NCBI RefSeq assembly: GCF_963082655.1
Contig: NC_081552.1
Span: 120,764,907 to 120,828,906 of the forward strand
DNA: 64,000 nucleotides
From: Stomoxys calcitrans
Taxonomy: Eukaryota; Arthropoda; Insecta; Diptera; Muscidae
Direction of reading: 5' to 3'
Program-made: the position numbers and the translations under genes
Shown here: positions 32,950 through 45,158 of the stretch, one piece after another
Layout: each line of letters starts with the position of its first letter
Position numbering within the stretch: position 1 is the first letter of the stretch
Notes under the pieces: generated by a model
Told to the model about the DNA's origin: nothing
Databases searched by the model: none
The model's input: the letters and a program-made list of their open reading frames with translations, nothing else

Positions 32950-33480
32950 ATTTTGTCAGACTCAGAGAAATCAAGAACTTCAAGACAGTGCGTGACTTCA
33001 CCATCTTGGTTGTTATATCCCTATTGGACAACAAAATGTCCACAAAAACGTTCACCCTCGACGTTCTTGAGTTGACACTGCACTATCTCGGTTATTGGTG
33101 GTGGTCTGTAAGACATTTTAAAATATTGCGATAATGTCAGGTTCAGAGAAGCGTATATTCCCTCTTTACACTCTAGGACTGCTCTTGGCCCTAACGCCTT
33201 GGTTGTTGTGGCTCTAAGGGCCGTTACAACCCGAGAAGATATTCACACTCCACAATATCGCATTGAAACCATACCACCTGAGGCATTCCTGGTATGGTCA
33301 GCAAGAGGAAACAGAACTCGCTCTATGGGTTCCTAGACGAGTTCTCACTTCTATCTTTGATTTGTCCACGAAGCATGAACTATTAGATTTCAGTCAATAG
33401 AAGATTGTGACGCTAGAAAGTGTCGCACACTCGACCTCAATTGATTTTGTCGCTACATTTGTTTGTAGTCCTCGTCAAGC
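32950..33480 (-). pseudogene. Highly diverged LINE-beta-like RNase H pieces
   Basis: RVNVFVDILLSNRDITTK on the minus strand at about 33055-33000 aligns with the SSVNIFTDSKIAIRAI region. A second similar piece, WYGFNAILWSVNIFSG, lies near 33275-33225. So the same short domain appears twice in a row, both with stops. Confidence 0.45.
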
Positions 33481-33654
33481 TCCATAGGTGAGCAAGCTTA
33501 TTCCGGTCCATACGGACGCCACGGGTATGTTATAACCATTGGTTATTTAAAGGCGCCAGTAACTCGCCTTGTCATATCGAGTATCACAGGCAGTCAGTAT
33601 TAAAGCAAGAGTCGGTGCAGGCTTCTCACTGAGAATCTCCCTCGATATCGCTGA

Positions 33655-33951
33655 TTGTTTGCGACTACAGTTGTAAATCAAAGGGAGAGCTACTCTAACG
33701 TTGATATTATAAATCTTAAAATTGATGGTCCGGACTCGGAAGCGGATCCACTCTTTGTGAAATCTAAGTCTGAGTTAACAGCTTGCAAATTGGCTGAAAT
33801 TTGGAAAGCTGAGTACAATAATGCTTTGAAACAACGACATCAAGCACCATACGGATATGGCCCCATAAAAATAAAAAATTGTCGCCATATATACTTCTTA
33901 TATTTTTATAGTGTTTGGCGGAAATTTGGTATCGGAACAGTACACTTATGA
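33655..33951 (+). CDS. Unrecognised ORF, 98 codons
   Basis: The frame opens at TTG and contains the charged sequence NLKIDGPDSEADPLFVKSKS and KLAEIWKAEYNNALKQRHQA before a low-complexity end. TTTGCGACTACAG just upstream (ending 33671) could be a splice acceptor. No family is recognised, there is no ATG start, and no neighbouring exon is visible. It may be a transposon gag fragment, a host exon or chance. The flanks 33481-33654 and 33952-34111 show nothing. Confidence 0.2.
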   Translation: MFATTVVNQRESYSNVDIINLKIDGPDSEADPLFVKSKSELTACKLAEIWKAEYNNALKQRHQAPYGYGPIKIKNCRHIYFLYFYSVWRKFGIGTVHL

Positions 33952-34111
33952 TCTTTAATATTCACGAGTAGAAAGATCCATAAATATTAAAAAGAAGCTA
34001 AGGTGGTAAGTTACCTAAATTTGGCCCAGTTGAACTAAGCCCGATTTGACTTGTTTCTATCCATTCATATAGGATTACTCTCGTTATATCATGCGTGAAA
34101 CCAATAATAAC

Positions 34112-35250
34112 TTTTTATACCCTCCACCATAGGATGGGGGGTATACTAATTTCGTCATTCTATTTGTAACTACTCGAAATATTCGTCTGAGACCCCATAA
34201 AGTATATATATTCTTGATCGTCGCGACATTTTATGTCGATCTAGCCATGTCCGTCCGTGTGTTCGTCCGTCTGTCTGTCGAAAGCACGCTAACTTCCGAA
34301 GGAGTAAAGCTAGCCGCTTGAAATTTTGCACAAATACTTCTTATTAGTGTAGGTCGGTTGGTATTGTAAATGGGCCATATCGGTCCATGTTTTGATATAG
34401 CTGCCTTATAAACCGATCTTGGGTCTTGACTTCTTGAGCCTCTAGAGAGTGCAATTCTTATCCGATTGGAATGAAATTTTGCACGACGTGTTTTGTTATG
34501 ATATCCAAAAATTGTGCCAAGTATGGTTCAAATCGGTCCATAACCCGATAAAGCTGCCATATAAACCGATCTTGGGTATTGACTTCTTGAGCCTGTAGAG
34601 TGCGCAATTCTTATCCTATTGGAAATTGTGCACGACGTGTTTTGTTATGATATCCAACAACTGTGCCAAGTATGGTTCAAATCGGTCAATAACCTGATAT
34701 AGCTGTCATATAAACCGATCTTGGGTCTTGACTTCTTGAGCCTGTAGAGTGCGCAATTCCTATCCGATTTGGCTGAAATTTTGCATGACGTATTTTATTC
34801 TTACTTTCAACAACTGTGTCAAATAAGGTTCAAATTGGATCATAACTTGATATTGCCATATAAACCGATCTGGTGTCTTGACTTCTTGAGCCTCTAGAGG
34901 TCGCAATTATTATCCGTTTTATCTAAAATTTTGTACGAAGGATCCTCTCATGACCATCAACATACGTGTTTATTATGGTCTGAATCGGTCCATAGCCCGA
35001 TACAGCTCCCATATAAATCGATCTCTCTATTTTACTTCTTGAGCCTCCAAAGGGCGCACTTCTTATTCGAATTGGCTGACATTTTACACAGGTCTACAAC
35101 ATATAATTTAATTGTGGTCTAAACCGGACCATATCTTGTTATCGCTCTAATAGCAGAGCAAATATTTTCTAATATCCTTTTTTTGCCTAAGAAGAGATGC
35201 CGGGAAAAGAACTCGACAAACCCGGCCGAACTTAGCACGCTTTTACTTGT
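34112..35250 (+). repeat. Family A HINE-like element 4
   Basis: TTTTTATACCCTCCACCATA start, GTCCGTCCGTGTG tract near 34250, and about six 153-bp units. The 3' end CCCGGCCGAACTTAGCACGC..ACTTGT has lost the GGTGGAGGGTATATAAG half by a small deletion at 35220. Confidence 0.85.
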
Positions 35251-36114
35251 AATATATATTGAAGATAGATGTAATTGTTCATATGCTTTAGCGATAAAAC
35301 GTGTGGTCCACCTCAAAAAGCTTTTTCGTGTAAAAAAAAATAATAAAATCAGTGCGGAAGTTATGGGCATTTAAGTATTTGGGAAATTACTAGAGTTCAA
35401 CTTTAACCCACAATAGCACACCCTTTGTTTTAAAGTGTATACAATTCAAGCATTTTCTGAAAGATTATATCTTCTACTACAAACCGGTAACAGATTGCAG
35501 AAGGATCAGTTTTCCAGTTATAAAGGCTTTACAACAAAAATAAAATGCTGAAATAGTTTTTGCCAGAAAAACAGTCCCTTTTCAAGCTGGCCTTGAGCTT
35601 TTTATACTCTTCGGGATAACCGTAACTTGTGTGCACAAATTCCCTCTGGTGCTTATTCCAGTGTTTATTTGTTACCCGCAATGCTCAATACTGAAACTTT
35701 CTTATGTATGTTGTATGGATCATGGTACATGGTACATGGTGTATGGTACAATTACCACGGGTGTTTTGTTGTTGCCAAACAAAAAGGGTCAAGGTTTTGA
35801 CAAAATAGCTTAACTCGCTTAGCTACACTTCGCGGCAAATAGGAGTGAGTAGTAATTCAATAGTTGTTGAATTACGGCCCTTACGGCTGGAAAGACAAGC
35901 CGTAAAGGGCAAAAAAACGCAAAAAGAGCAAGTCTGTTTGTTTGCCATTAAGTGGTAACGCCAATTGTAAACCTATCAAAACAATACGAGAAAAAAGTGC
36001 AAACATTTTTTTAAATTGTAATTTATTTATTTACATCCGCACAACAAGAATATAAAATTCGTATAATTAAAGTAGGGTACGGTAATTTATCCAACAATTG
36101 TACAGCCTAATAGG
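35251..36114. other. Unassigned 0.86 kb, one strong hairpin
   Basis: No coding signal and no match to the other families. GCCCTTACGGCT (35877) and AGCCGTAAAGGGC (about 35898-35910) form a 12-bp stem with one bulged A. A short run of CATGGTACATGGTACATGG lies near 35723. Confidence 0.35.
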
Positions 36115-36319
36115 ATAAGACCGGTTTATATGGTAGCTATATAAGGTAATGATCCTATTTAAGTCATACTTAGAAGAGTTGTTAAAGGTGATATCAAAAC
36201 ACCACGTGCAAAATTTCAGTCAAATCGGACGAGAATTGCGCTCTCTAAAATCTCAAGAAGTCCAGAGCCAAGATCGCTTTATATGGCAGCTATATCAGGT
36301 TATCAACCGATTTGTACTA
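36115..36319 (-). repeat. Family A fragment 5
   Basis: One and a third units in minus orientation (GGTTTATATGGTAGCTATAT; ATATCAAAACACCACGTGC). It is joined directly to C copy 5. Confidence 0.7.
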
Positions 36320-37795
36320 ACCTAAAAACAAAAATTTTGTATCCAAATTTCGAATGGGGTACCTAGTGGGGCAGCCCCACCTCAAAACCTACGATATATA
36401 TATATATAAACAAATCAAGACAATATGGGACTCAAATGAAAGGTATTTAAAAGTGGAAACCGCATCTGGTATCCATTTGTCGGACTAAGTGTTTTGGGAC
36501 CACTCCAACCCCCAAAACATCCCTAAATCGGACATATTTACCGACCTTGGCAATATGGAACTCAAATGAGAGGTGTTTGCGAGTAAAATACGAATTTGGT
36601 ACCCAAATGAGGAATCAGGTTTCTGTGGTGCACCCCTTATGCAAAACACCCCCCAAACAGGACTTATTTACTGATCATGGCAATATGGGGCTCCAATCAA
36701 AGGTATTTAAGTGTAGAATACGAATCAGATATCCAAATGTGGGACCAAGTGTATGGAGGAACGCCCCTTCCAAAAACAACACACAAAGAGGACAAATTTA
36801 TTACAATAGCAATATGGGGCTCAAATGAAAGGTCTTTGGGAGTAAATCACGAATATGATATCAATATTCGGGAAAAAGTGTGTTTGGGGCCACCCCACCC
36901 CCATAACAACACCCCCGCAACCAGTCACGTTTGCTGACTATGGAAATATGGCGCTCAAATGAAAAGTATTTGGGAGTAGACCTCGAATCTAATATCAAAA
37001 TTCGGGATCAACTGCCTAGGGGACGTCCCACCCCTAGAACTACGCCCAAATAGGACGTATTTCTTCACCATGACAATTTTGGGTCTTAAAGAAGGTCGAT
37101 CTCGATATTGGTAGTTTTTAGGGCCCATGCCCTAAACCGGACATATTCGCTGACTTTTGCCATAAGGGGTTTAAATGAAAGCTTTAAGAGATTAGAAAAC
37201 GGATTTGATATCCAATTTTGAGGCCAATGGCTATTTGGGGTTCTATTAAATGATATGTGAGAATGGAGCACGATGCTGATATATTTTTAGGGAAAAGTGT
37301 TTGGGGGACCACCCACTCCCCAAAACACCACTACATCGGGCATATTTACTTGAATGAAAGGTCAGTAAACTACAATAATTTACTGACCATCGCAATATGG
37401 GGCTCAAATAGAAGTATTTGGGAGCAGAATACGTATCTGATATCCAAATGTAGGACCATGTATCTTTCCCAAAACACCCGCCAAAGAGTACAAATTTAGG
37501 GGCCAAATATTTGAGGACGCCTCATTCCATAAACTTCCCTTCCATGGCAATATGGGGTCTAAATAAATGGTATTTGAGAGAAGAGCACGATGCTGAATTC
37601 ATAGACCAGTAAAGATCATATGAGATACATATAAAGGCATTTATATTGTTATGCTTTTGCGATATACATATTTTATTTTCATAGCATGGCATTTTAATAA
37701 AAGCTTTTTAATTGTCGAAAATAAATATTCAAAAGATAATTTTGTTCCATATAAAGTAAAAGAAGGCGCAGCGGAGCGGGCTCTATTCAGCTAGT
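36320..37795 (-). repeat. Family C element, copy 5
   Basis: Minus orientation with about 130-bp units (ATATGGGGCTCAAATGAAAGG). It ends GCGCAGCGGAGCGGGCTCTA and CAGCTAG at 37788-37794. The distal GGTTCAGCCG end is missing. Confidence 0.75.
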
Positions 37796-37809
37796 AAATA
37801 AATAAATGA

Positions 37810-38150
37810 GCCCTAACATTCATCAACTTAATGTAGTAAAATGTTTACAAAGTCTGGTTTTACATGTTGATGAGTTACTGAGTAATTGGAGATCGTTGTG
37901 AGTTCCAGAGTCGTTCCAGCGAACATAAGCACATGCCATTCAGAAACAAGCCTCCGATGAATTTTGGGAATGATTTTTTTACCTCTATTAGATACGTCGA
38001 AATCAATGAATCCATATAGATATTGTGGTGCCTGCGTGTAGATCAGTTTGTGCAGGAAAGTAAGCGACCTCAAGTACAACAAGTGCTGTAAGGAGACGAC
38101 ATACAGAGATAAAGAGTATTCAGAAATGGAGTCGCGCCGTCTCAAATAAA
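37810..38150 (-). pseudogene. LINE ORF2 C-terminal fragment
   Basis: The 106-codon minus frame includes LRSLTFLHKLIYTQAPQYL, GKKIIPKIHRRLVSEW and FAGTTLELTTI. This resembles the segment after the RT thumb in several LINE clades. No active-site motif is present. Clade not determined. Confidence 0.4.
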
Positions 38151-38706
38151 ATTTATAAAGATTTATAACACAATTGTATTAATAATTGGTTTTAATTTTA
38201 TTTTGCCATTCACAATAGAGGATTTGTGCGGGTGGCCACACTTATTTGTGAAAAACATGTGATGGCAATCCTGACGATAAATGTTCTACATAAGCCTGCA
38301 CTGTTAAATTATACAAAGAATTTAAATAAAATACCGAAAAACAGACGGGAAATGTTTCGAAAACTCTACGAAGCGATAATGGTACAGAGTACCTTATGTT
38401 TATTTCGATTGTGCAAAAAATAGTAGCATTTCTTCGATATGCACTCAAATGGAAATTTTGTGTTCGTTTCTTCAAAAAAATTCAAATCCACCACCGGGTG
38501 TAGTATTCGTTTGTAATGGTGTTGACTACAGAGAATTGAAAAATGTTGCATTTCTTACATCGTGCCAAGTCTACGGTGGAAAATATCGCACTTAAAATCA
38601 GCGGCTATCATGCAAGCAAATTTTGTTTGCAGAGAACAAGACAAAATTTGTTCAATGTTTGGAAAAAAGCGGCAAAATAATAAAAAGTAATATATAATAA
38701 AAATAT
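38151..38706. other. Unassigned 0.55 kb
   Basis: Short frames on both strands without family resemblance; AT-rich toward the right. No repeat match in the window. Confidence 0.3.
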
Positions 38707-39122
38707 ACAAGTAAAAGCGTGCTAAGTTCGGCCGGGCCGAATCTTATATACCCTCCACCTATACCCAAAACCTCACGCAAAATTTCAGCCAAATCGGAAA
38801 GGAATTGTGCCCTCTAGCGGCTCAAGACGTCAAGATCCCAGATCGGTTTATAGGGCAGCTATTTAAAAACGTGGACCAATATAACCCATTTTCAATCCCA
38901 ACCGACCTATACTAATAAGAAGTATTTGTCCAAAATTTGAAGTGGCTAGCTTTACTAATTCGAAAGTTAGCGTGTTTTCGACAGACAGATGGACGGACAT
39001 GGCTAGTTCGACTTAAAATGTCATGACGATCAAGAATATATATACTTTATGGGGTCTTAGACGAATATTTCGAGGAGCTATAAACAGAATGAAGAAATTA
39101 GTGTACCCCCATCCTATGGTAT
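38707..39122 (-). repeat. Family A HINE-like element 6, internally deleted
   Basis: Both ends are present (ACAAGTAAAAGCGTGCTAAG with palindrome; CATCCTATGGTAT) but only about one unit remains. The right end touches family B element 3 with no spacer. Confidence 0.8.
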
Positions 39123-40610
39123 AACAAGTAAAAAGGCGTTAAGTTCGGCCGGGCCGAACTTTGGATAACCGCCACTTCGGGTATATATGTAAATCACCGA
39201 TCATCAAAATCCGGAAAAATTGCATACCTAATGACCCATAGCAGTTATAACGAAATAATAGTGTGCAACAAAATTTTGATCTTTTCAGTAGCTATATCTA
39301 AAAATAAACCGATCCGAACCATATACAACATAGATGTCAAAAAGCCTAACATTAGTCACTGCGTCAAATTTCAGTGAAATCGGATTATAAATGCGCTTTT
39401 TATGGGGCCAAGACTTTAAACCCAGATACCGGTATATATGACAGCTATATCCAAATCTGGACTGATTTGGGCCAAGTTGAAGAAACATTTCGGAGAGCCT
39501 AACACAACTCACTGTCCCAAATTTCGGCGATATCGGACAATAAATGCGCCTTTTATGGCCCCAAAACCTTAGATCGAGAGATCGGTCTATATGACAGCTA
39601 TATGCAAATCTTGATCGATCTGAGCCAAATTGCAGAAATATGTCGAGGGGCTTAACTGAACTCACTGTCCCAAATTTCGGCGACATAGGACAATTATTGC
39701 GCCTTTTATGGGCCCAAAGCTTTAAATTGAGTAATCGGTCTATATGGCAGCTATATTCAAATCTAGACCGATCTGAGCCAAATTATTGAAAACTGTCGAA
39801 GGGCCTAACACAACTCACTGTCCCAAATTTCAGCAAAATCGGATAATAAATGTAGCTTTTATGGGCCTAAGACCCTAAATCGGAAGATCGGTATATATGG
39901 CAGCTATATTTAAATCTGGACCGATCTGAGCCAAATTGACGAAAAATGTTGAAAAGCCTAACACAACTCACTGTCCCAAATTTCAACAAAATCGTATAAT
40001 AAATGTGGCTTTTATGGGCCTAAGACCCATAGCTGTATCCAAATCTGAACCGATATAGGCCAAATTGACGAAGGATGTCAAAGGGGCTAACACAACTCAC
40101 TGTCTTAAATTCCAGCAAAATCGAATAATAAATGTGGCTTTTATGGGCCTAAGACCCTAAATCGGAGGATCGGTCTATATGGCAGCTATATCCAAATCTG
40201 GACCGATCTGGGCAAAATTAACGAAGGACGTTAGGGGGCCTAACACAACTCTCGCTCCCAAATTTCAGCAAAATCGGATAATAAATGTGGCTTTTATGGG
40301 CCTAAGACCTTAAATCGGCCGATCGGTCTATATGGGGGCTATATCAAGATATAGTCCGATATAGCCCATCCTCGAACTTAACCTGCTTATGGACAAAGAA
40401 AGAATCTGTGCAAAATTTCAGCTCTATATCTCTTTTTTTAAAGACTATAGCGTGATTTCAACAGACAGACAGACGGACATGTCTAGATCGTCTTAGATTT
40501 TACGCTGATCAAGAATATATATACTTTATAGGTTCGGAAACGGATATTTCGATGTGTTGCAAACGGAATGATAAAATGAATATACCCCTATCCTTAGGTG
40601 GTGGGTATAA
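39123..40610 (-). repeat. Family B HINE-like element 3 (complete)
   Basis: ACAAGTAAAAAGGCGTTAAG start, about eight units, a GACAGACAGACGGAC tract near 40460, end GGTGGTGGGTATAAG. One unit near 40030 has a deletion. Confidence 0.88.
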
Positions 40611-40765
40611 GAAGTGAAAAATGCAAAAAGTGTAACACTGTGAGGGTTGGGGCGATTTTTGAAAAATGTTGTCCCGTATAAGCGCAACAATAGTGTAACA
40701 CTTTTTTCAGAATCGAAATCACCATTAGTAATGAGTTCCAAATGTTTTTAAGGAATGATGGAATG

Positions 40766-40907
40766 GGCTTACATTGAGAACCCAGGGACTGAGATCTGTT
40801 TTAGACTGCCTGACCATAATACGGTCCTCCAGGCAGAGATCCGGGCGATCACGGAATGCGTGAAGTGGGGTGGTGCTAATGCTAGGACGTCGAGTGTGAA
40901 CTTCTTT
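40766..40907 (+). pseudogene. LINE-beta RNase H region, left of the nested insertion
   Basis: IENPGTEICFRLPDHNTVLQ then AEIRAITECVKWGGANARTS and SVNFF. The reading stops at the insertion and resumes at 46379 (TTTACCGACAGTAAAATTGCC). Confidence 0.85.
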
Positions 40908-41017
40908 AGGTTAGGTTTAATAGGCAGTCTGCCATCAGACTCACTTAGACGTTTTCGACCATTGTGATACCACAGAAACAGAAGAAGCCTTCTAGTTCCT
41001 ACCGTTGAAGGATCGCT

Positions 41018-41245
41018 TTAAAAGCCCAGTAACTTGCGAATGTTCACATCCGCTAAATCAGACAGGCTCTCAAAGAAATGAAAACCTAAAATGGAAATCC
41101 TTCTAACTGCTAGTGCGGGAAACACACACAGAAGGTGTTCTATAGTCTCTTCTTCCTCAATGTCCCTACAGCTTCTGCAAAAGTCGTTGCTGGCAACCAT
41201 GTCAGCATGATTTCCGATTAGACAGTGACCTGTCATGACTGACAC
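41018..41245 (-). pseudogene. LINE ORF2 C-terminal Cys motif
   Basis: MTGHCLIGNHADM..NDFCRSCRDIEEEETIEHLLC: a CysXXCys...HXXXC arrangement that ends ORF2 in many RNase H-bearing LINEs. Stops follow at 41018. Confidence 0.75.
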
Positions 41246-41378
41246 AATGATTGAGACGTCTGTTCTAGCCAGTCTATATTAGGCCACATAGTTTTAGAAT
41301 GCTCACAGCCCCCTCTTTGTGACCATCTATCATTCGTTGCCCTTCGGGCTTGGTCCTTGAAACTCAGCTTACATGTCG

Positions 41379-41636
41379 TTAGAGGCATACCCACAGACTC
41401 CAGTGTCCCTGGAGTGTAGTTCCTAGTCTCGCAAGCTCGTCTGCTTTAGAATTCCCTGCGATATCTCTGTGGCCCGGCACCCAAAACAGGTGAATTTTGA
41501 ACTGCTCAGCCATCTCGTTGAGAGATTTGCGACAGTCGAGGGCGGTTTTTGTGTTCAGAAATACCTTCTCCAGGGATTTAATGTCTGCCTGGCTGTCTGA
41601 GAATATATACATATATGTCAATCGTCGTAATGACAT
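41379..41636 (-). pseudogene. LINE ORF2 RNase H domain
   Basis: YIFSDSQADIKSLEK carries the DSQA acidic site. LFWVPGHRDIAGNSKADELA carries the conserved His and Asp. These are characteristic RNase H motifs, with the domain placed after the RT. A frame break separates it from the RT at about 41640-41970. Confidence 0.8.
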
Positions 41637-42391
41637 TATATCTTAGTCATTCCAGCACTTCCTTAATTGCAAGGATATCTGCTTGATACGCACTTCTTCG
41701 ATATGACCAGTTCTAGATCTTTAGAGTACACCCCAAAGCCCACCTGGTCGTCTAGTTTGGACCCATCCCTATAGAAGTCTATGTAACTTCTTTTACCAGG
41801 AATATCGTAGTTTCAATCGGTTCTATCAGGAATAGTGGTACAGTAATTTTTATCAAAAAGCGGCTCAGGTAGGGTGTAATCCACACTGCCTGGAACATCG
41901 GATATTATATCAAGTATAACAGAGCGTCCGTGGCCGCCACATGATCAATGAGAAAGCTTCCTTAACCTCACGGCAATGGTCGCTTCAATTTGGGTAGCCG
42001 CAATAGGCAGAGGCATAAGATGTAGCATTAAATTTAGTGCATCAGATGGTGTCGTCCAGAACACAACACCATATAGTATAATAGTTCTGACAACTGCAGT
42101 ATATACCCAACTTTTGCCATTGGCTCTCTTGCAGGTGTATAGGGCAAGAGTGGCCTATCTTGCCCTTTCCAAAATGTTGGTTTTGAAGTGCAATTTCCTG
42201 TCCAGCAAAACACCCACGTATTTTGCGCTTTCTGTAAATGGAAAATTCTCTCCACCCAAGGAGACAAGTTCCACTGTAGGCAACTCGTATCTCCTGCTGA
42301 AAGGAACTACTTCTGTCTTGCACGTATTAATACCCAGACCACTTTCGGTAGCCCATTTTGCTGTTGCACGTAGAGCTTCCTAAAGTATATC

Positions 42392-42806
42392 TCATAGAGT
42401 GCTGGGAAACTTTCCCCTAACTGCAATTGCCACGTCATCAGTATACTCGACCACTTTTATATCTTTTTCTTCCAGAGACAATAATATATTGTTAATGGCT
42501 ATATTCCAAAGTAGAGTAGACAGTACAACTCTTTGAGGTGTTACTCTGCTGAGCCATCCTTTTAGATCCACAGATCCCAAGCCTGCCGTAATGCATCTTT
42601 TAGCAAGTAAGTTATTAATAAACATTCTTATGATAGAGTTGATGCCTAGAAACCCCAACTCTTTCATGATTGACGTCGGTTTTACATTATTGAAAGCACC
42701 TTCAATGTCAAGAAATGCTACCATTGTGTATTCCTTGACAGCGAGAGAACCATCTATGTGGCCGACTAGGTCGTAATGGGCTGTTTCATTGGATTGGCCT
42801 TTACTA
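42392..42806 (-). pseudogene. LINE RT catalytic half
   Basis: FLDIEGAFNNVKPTSIMKEL (first catalytic Asp), GVVLST-like QRVVLSTLLWNIAIN, and YTDDVAIAVRGKF, where the usual YADD reads YTDD. The N-terminal half of the RT continues beyond the fold-back insertion at 43414-43900 (SGSSMHI joins KGQSNETA across it). Confidence 0.85.
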
Positions 42807-43413
42807 AAGGGTGATTTTTTTGAGGTTAGGATTTTCATGCATTAGTATTTGACAGATCACGTGGGATTTCAGACATGGTGTCAAAGAGAAAGATGCTCAG
42901 TATGCTTTGACATTTCATCATGAATAGACTTACTAACGAGCAACGCTTGCAAATCATTGAATTTTATTACCAAAATCAGTGTTCGGTTCGAAATGTGTTC
43001 AAATTTTGACAAATTTTGTTCAGCGATGAGGCTCATTTCTGGTTGAATGGCTATGTAAATAAGCAAAATTGCCGCATTTGGAGTGAAGAGCAACCAGAAG
43101 CCGTTCAAGAACTGCCCATGCATCCCGAAAAATGCACTGTTTGGTGTGGTTTGTACGCTGGTGGAATCATTGGACCGTATTTTTTCAAAGATGCTGTTGG
43201 ACGCAACGTTACGGTGAATGAACACATTTCGAACCGAACACTGATTTTGGTAATAAAATTCAATGATTTGCAAGCGTTGCTCGTTAGTAAGTCTATTCAT
43301 GATGAAATGTCAAAGCATACTGAGCATCTTTCTCTTTGACACCATGTCTGAAATCCCACGTGATCTGTCAAATACTAATGCATGAAAATCCTAACCTCAA
43401 AAAAATCACCCTT
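42807..43413 (+). mobile_element. 607-bp fold-back DNA element, copy 2
   Basis: Same length and ends as copy 1, flanked by TA (42805-42806, 43414-43415). I count three base differences from copy 1 (for example GGCTATGTAAAT versus GGCTACGTAAAT). It interrupts the LINE RT frame. Confidence 0.93.
42920..43234 (+). pseudogene. Transposase remnant in fold-back copy 2
   Basis: Same structure as in copy 1: an N-terminal MNRLTNEQRLQIIEFYYQNQ piece fused after a deletion to FSDEAHFWLNGYVNKQNCRI and AGGIIGPYFFKDAVGR. Only the first catalytic Asp (SDEAHF) is present. Confidence 0.8.
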
Positions 43414-44130
43414 TATATGCATGCTGCTGCCGCTACATTCGATCTCCAGGATCTTTGCGCAAAGATATGTCTCTATGAACCTCTCAAGAGTCCTCAGCAT
43501 AAAGGATGAGAGACTAATAGGACGAAAATCTTTCGCCTTCGTGTGGTAGGGTTTACCTGCTTTCGGAATGAAAACGACCTTCGTGTCCCTTCATCCCACA
43601 GGTATATATGACATTCTGATACAAGCAGAGTATATCTTCATAAGCCAGGGAACCAGTCTATCAGACATAGTTTGTAATTCATCAACGAGTTGTTCTGGTG
43701 TTTCCTCACTAGGCATTGTCTATACATTCTCTGACTTCTGGATGTACCCCACAGTAATAGGTTTCGAGGGCAGAATCTTCCTTAGCCTAGAGGCCTCAGA
43801 TGTATCCTCCACGGAGCTGCAGAATTCCAGCTAGGATTTGTTCTGAGCCTTTCTTAGTTTGCCCTTATATTTTCTTAGCTCAGCCTTATAGATGTCCCAT
43901 TTGTGTGGTGCTCTTGGGGCTTTTGCTATGTTGAAGAGTTTTCTGCAGTCCTTCCTTAGATCAACCACCTATGGGCTCCACCATGGCGGTCGCTGTTTGC
44001 CCCTTGGCTTGGCGCGAGTCATTCAGGGCCTTCGTGATCCGCTTGACCACTATGTCTATATCGTCCGTAGTTTCCACTTCCTGTTCTAGTCTAGAAGGGA
44101 TAGTGGTGCAGAATTTTTGCCGAAGTTTAT
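43414..44130 (-). pseudogene. LINE RT N-terminal half
   Basis: The minus strand carries the finger-palm region (VFIPKAGK-like sequence at about 43570, then a KDFRPISLS-like segment near 43530-43490) with several stops. A spacer toward the endonuclease follows (about 43850-44130). Confidence 0.6.
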
Positions 44131-44131
44131 C

Positions 44132-44760
44132 TCAATCCGCCTTTCTTCTGTTTAGCCGAGGGACCACTACTCCAGTATTTGCTGCAACGCTAAAACTTAT
44201 ATTACGATGATCAGAGAAGCTGTGGTCATCCAACACTACCCAGTCGCATATTCTTCCACTTATATCTTCCGATACAAAGGTAGTATCTAATAACTCCTGT
44301 CTGTTCCTGGTAATAAAGGTCGGTTTATCGCCAGATTGCAACTTATTATATATTCAATAAGCAGCTCACCCCTTTCGTAGACATCCGAACTTCCCCATAT
44401 CTGGTGATGCATTAGCATCACTTCAGTGCTTAGCGACGGAAGAAGAAAAACATTTAGACTACCCTTTGCAAGAATACAGGTTCTGTGCCTCCCATTCTTC
44501 GCACCCTAGAGAAGTTTAATCACAGAATTTTTGGTCCACATACCATTCCTCCACACACCCATGGTTCCTGGATAAGAACCACATCAAATCCCCCAGCCAT
44601 CAGGAGAACCTTTAGTGCACCCGAAGCGGCCTTACAATGGTGGAGATTTATTTGTAGAAACCGGACGATAGTCAGGATTCAGAACTTCCACCACCGTTGT
44701 GTTAACCTCGCCTTCTGACTCCACCAGGAGTTTATCCTTACAAGATTAGTTAGAACTTGT
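44132..44760 (-). pseudogene. LINE AP-endonuclease region
   Basis: The 3' part is clear: PTFITRNRQELLDTTFVSED and WVVLDDHSFSDHRNISFSV, with the SDH motif ending AP-endonuclease domains. The N-terminal half (44350-44760) is broken by stops, but LNVFLLPSLSTE at about 44440 is recognisable. Confidence 0.75.
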
Positions 44761-45158
44761 CATGATGAGCTTCTGTACGCATCCAGGGGCAGGTGAGAAA
44801 GCTGAGGAACCACTCTTCCTCAGGACACTAGGCACTTGCGGTGTGATTTCTGCTTAAATTCTTCACTAACTGCTGCTGTCGAAGTACTTTATGGGTTCCG
44901 TGCTTCCCCAATGGAGCGCACTTTGAGCCCTGTCCAACTTTGTCACCCACCCACACAGGGCTTGTTGGGTCCCGTTTAGATGCCATCCCCTCTTGTCTCG
45001 ATTGTGGCAGGGGGATTTTCAGTCTCCTGCAATCCGCCAGACTTTAGCGATGTGGTCGATAGTTCCTCAAGCAAGTATTCAGCAACAACTACTGAGTCGT
45101 CTCCTGATTCACCAACCCCATCGCTTCTATAGACCTTCGGTTTCAACTTGTTGAATCC

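Noticed and set aside
40620..40720. Inverted repeat AAAAAGTGTAACACT / AGTGTAACACTTTTTT as a MITE
   Set aside because: Only about 15 bp of arm with a mismatch, no target duplication, single copy in the window.
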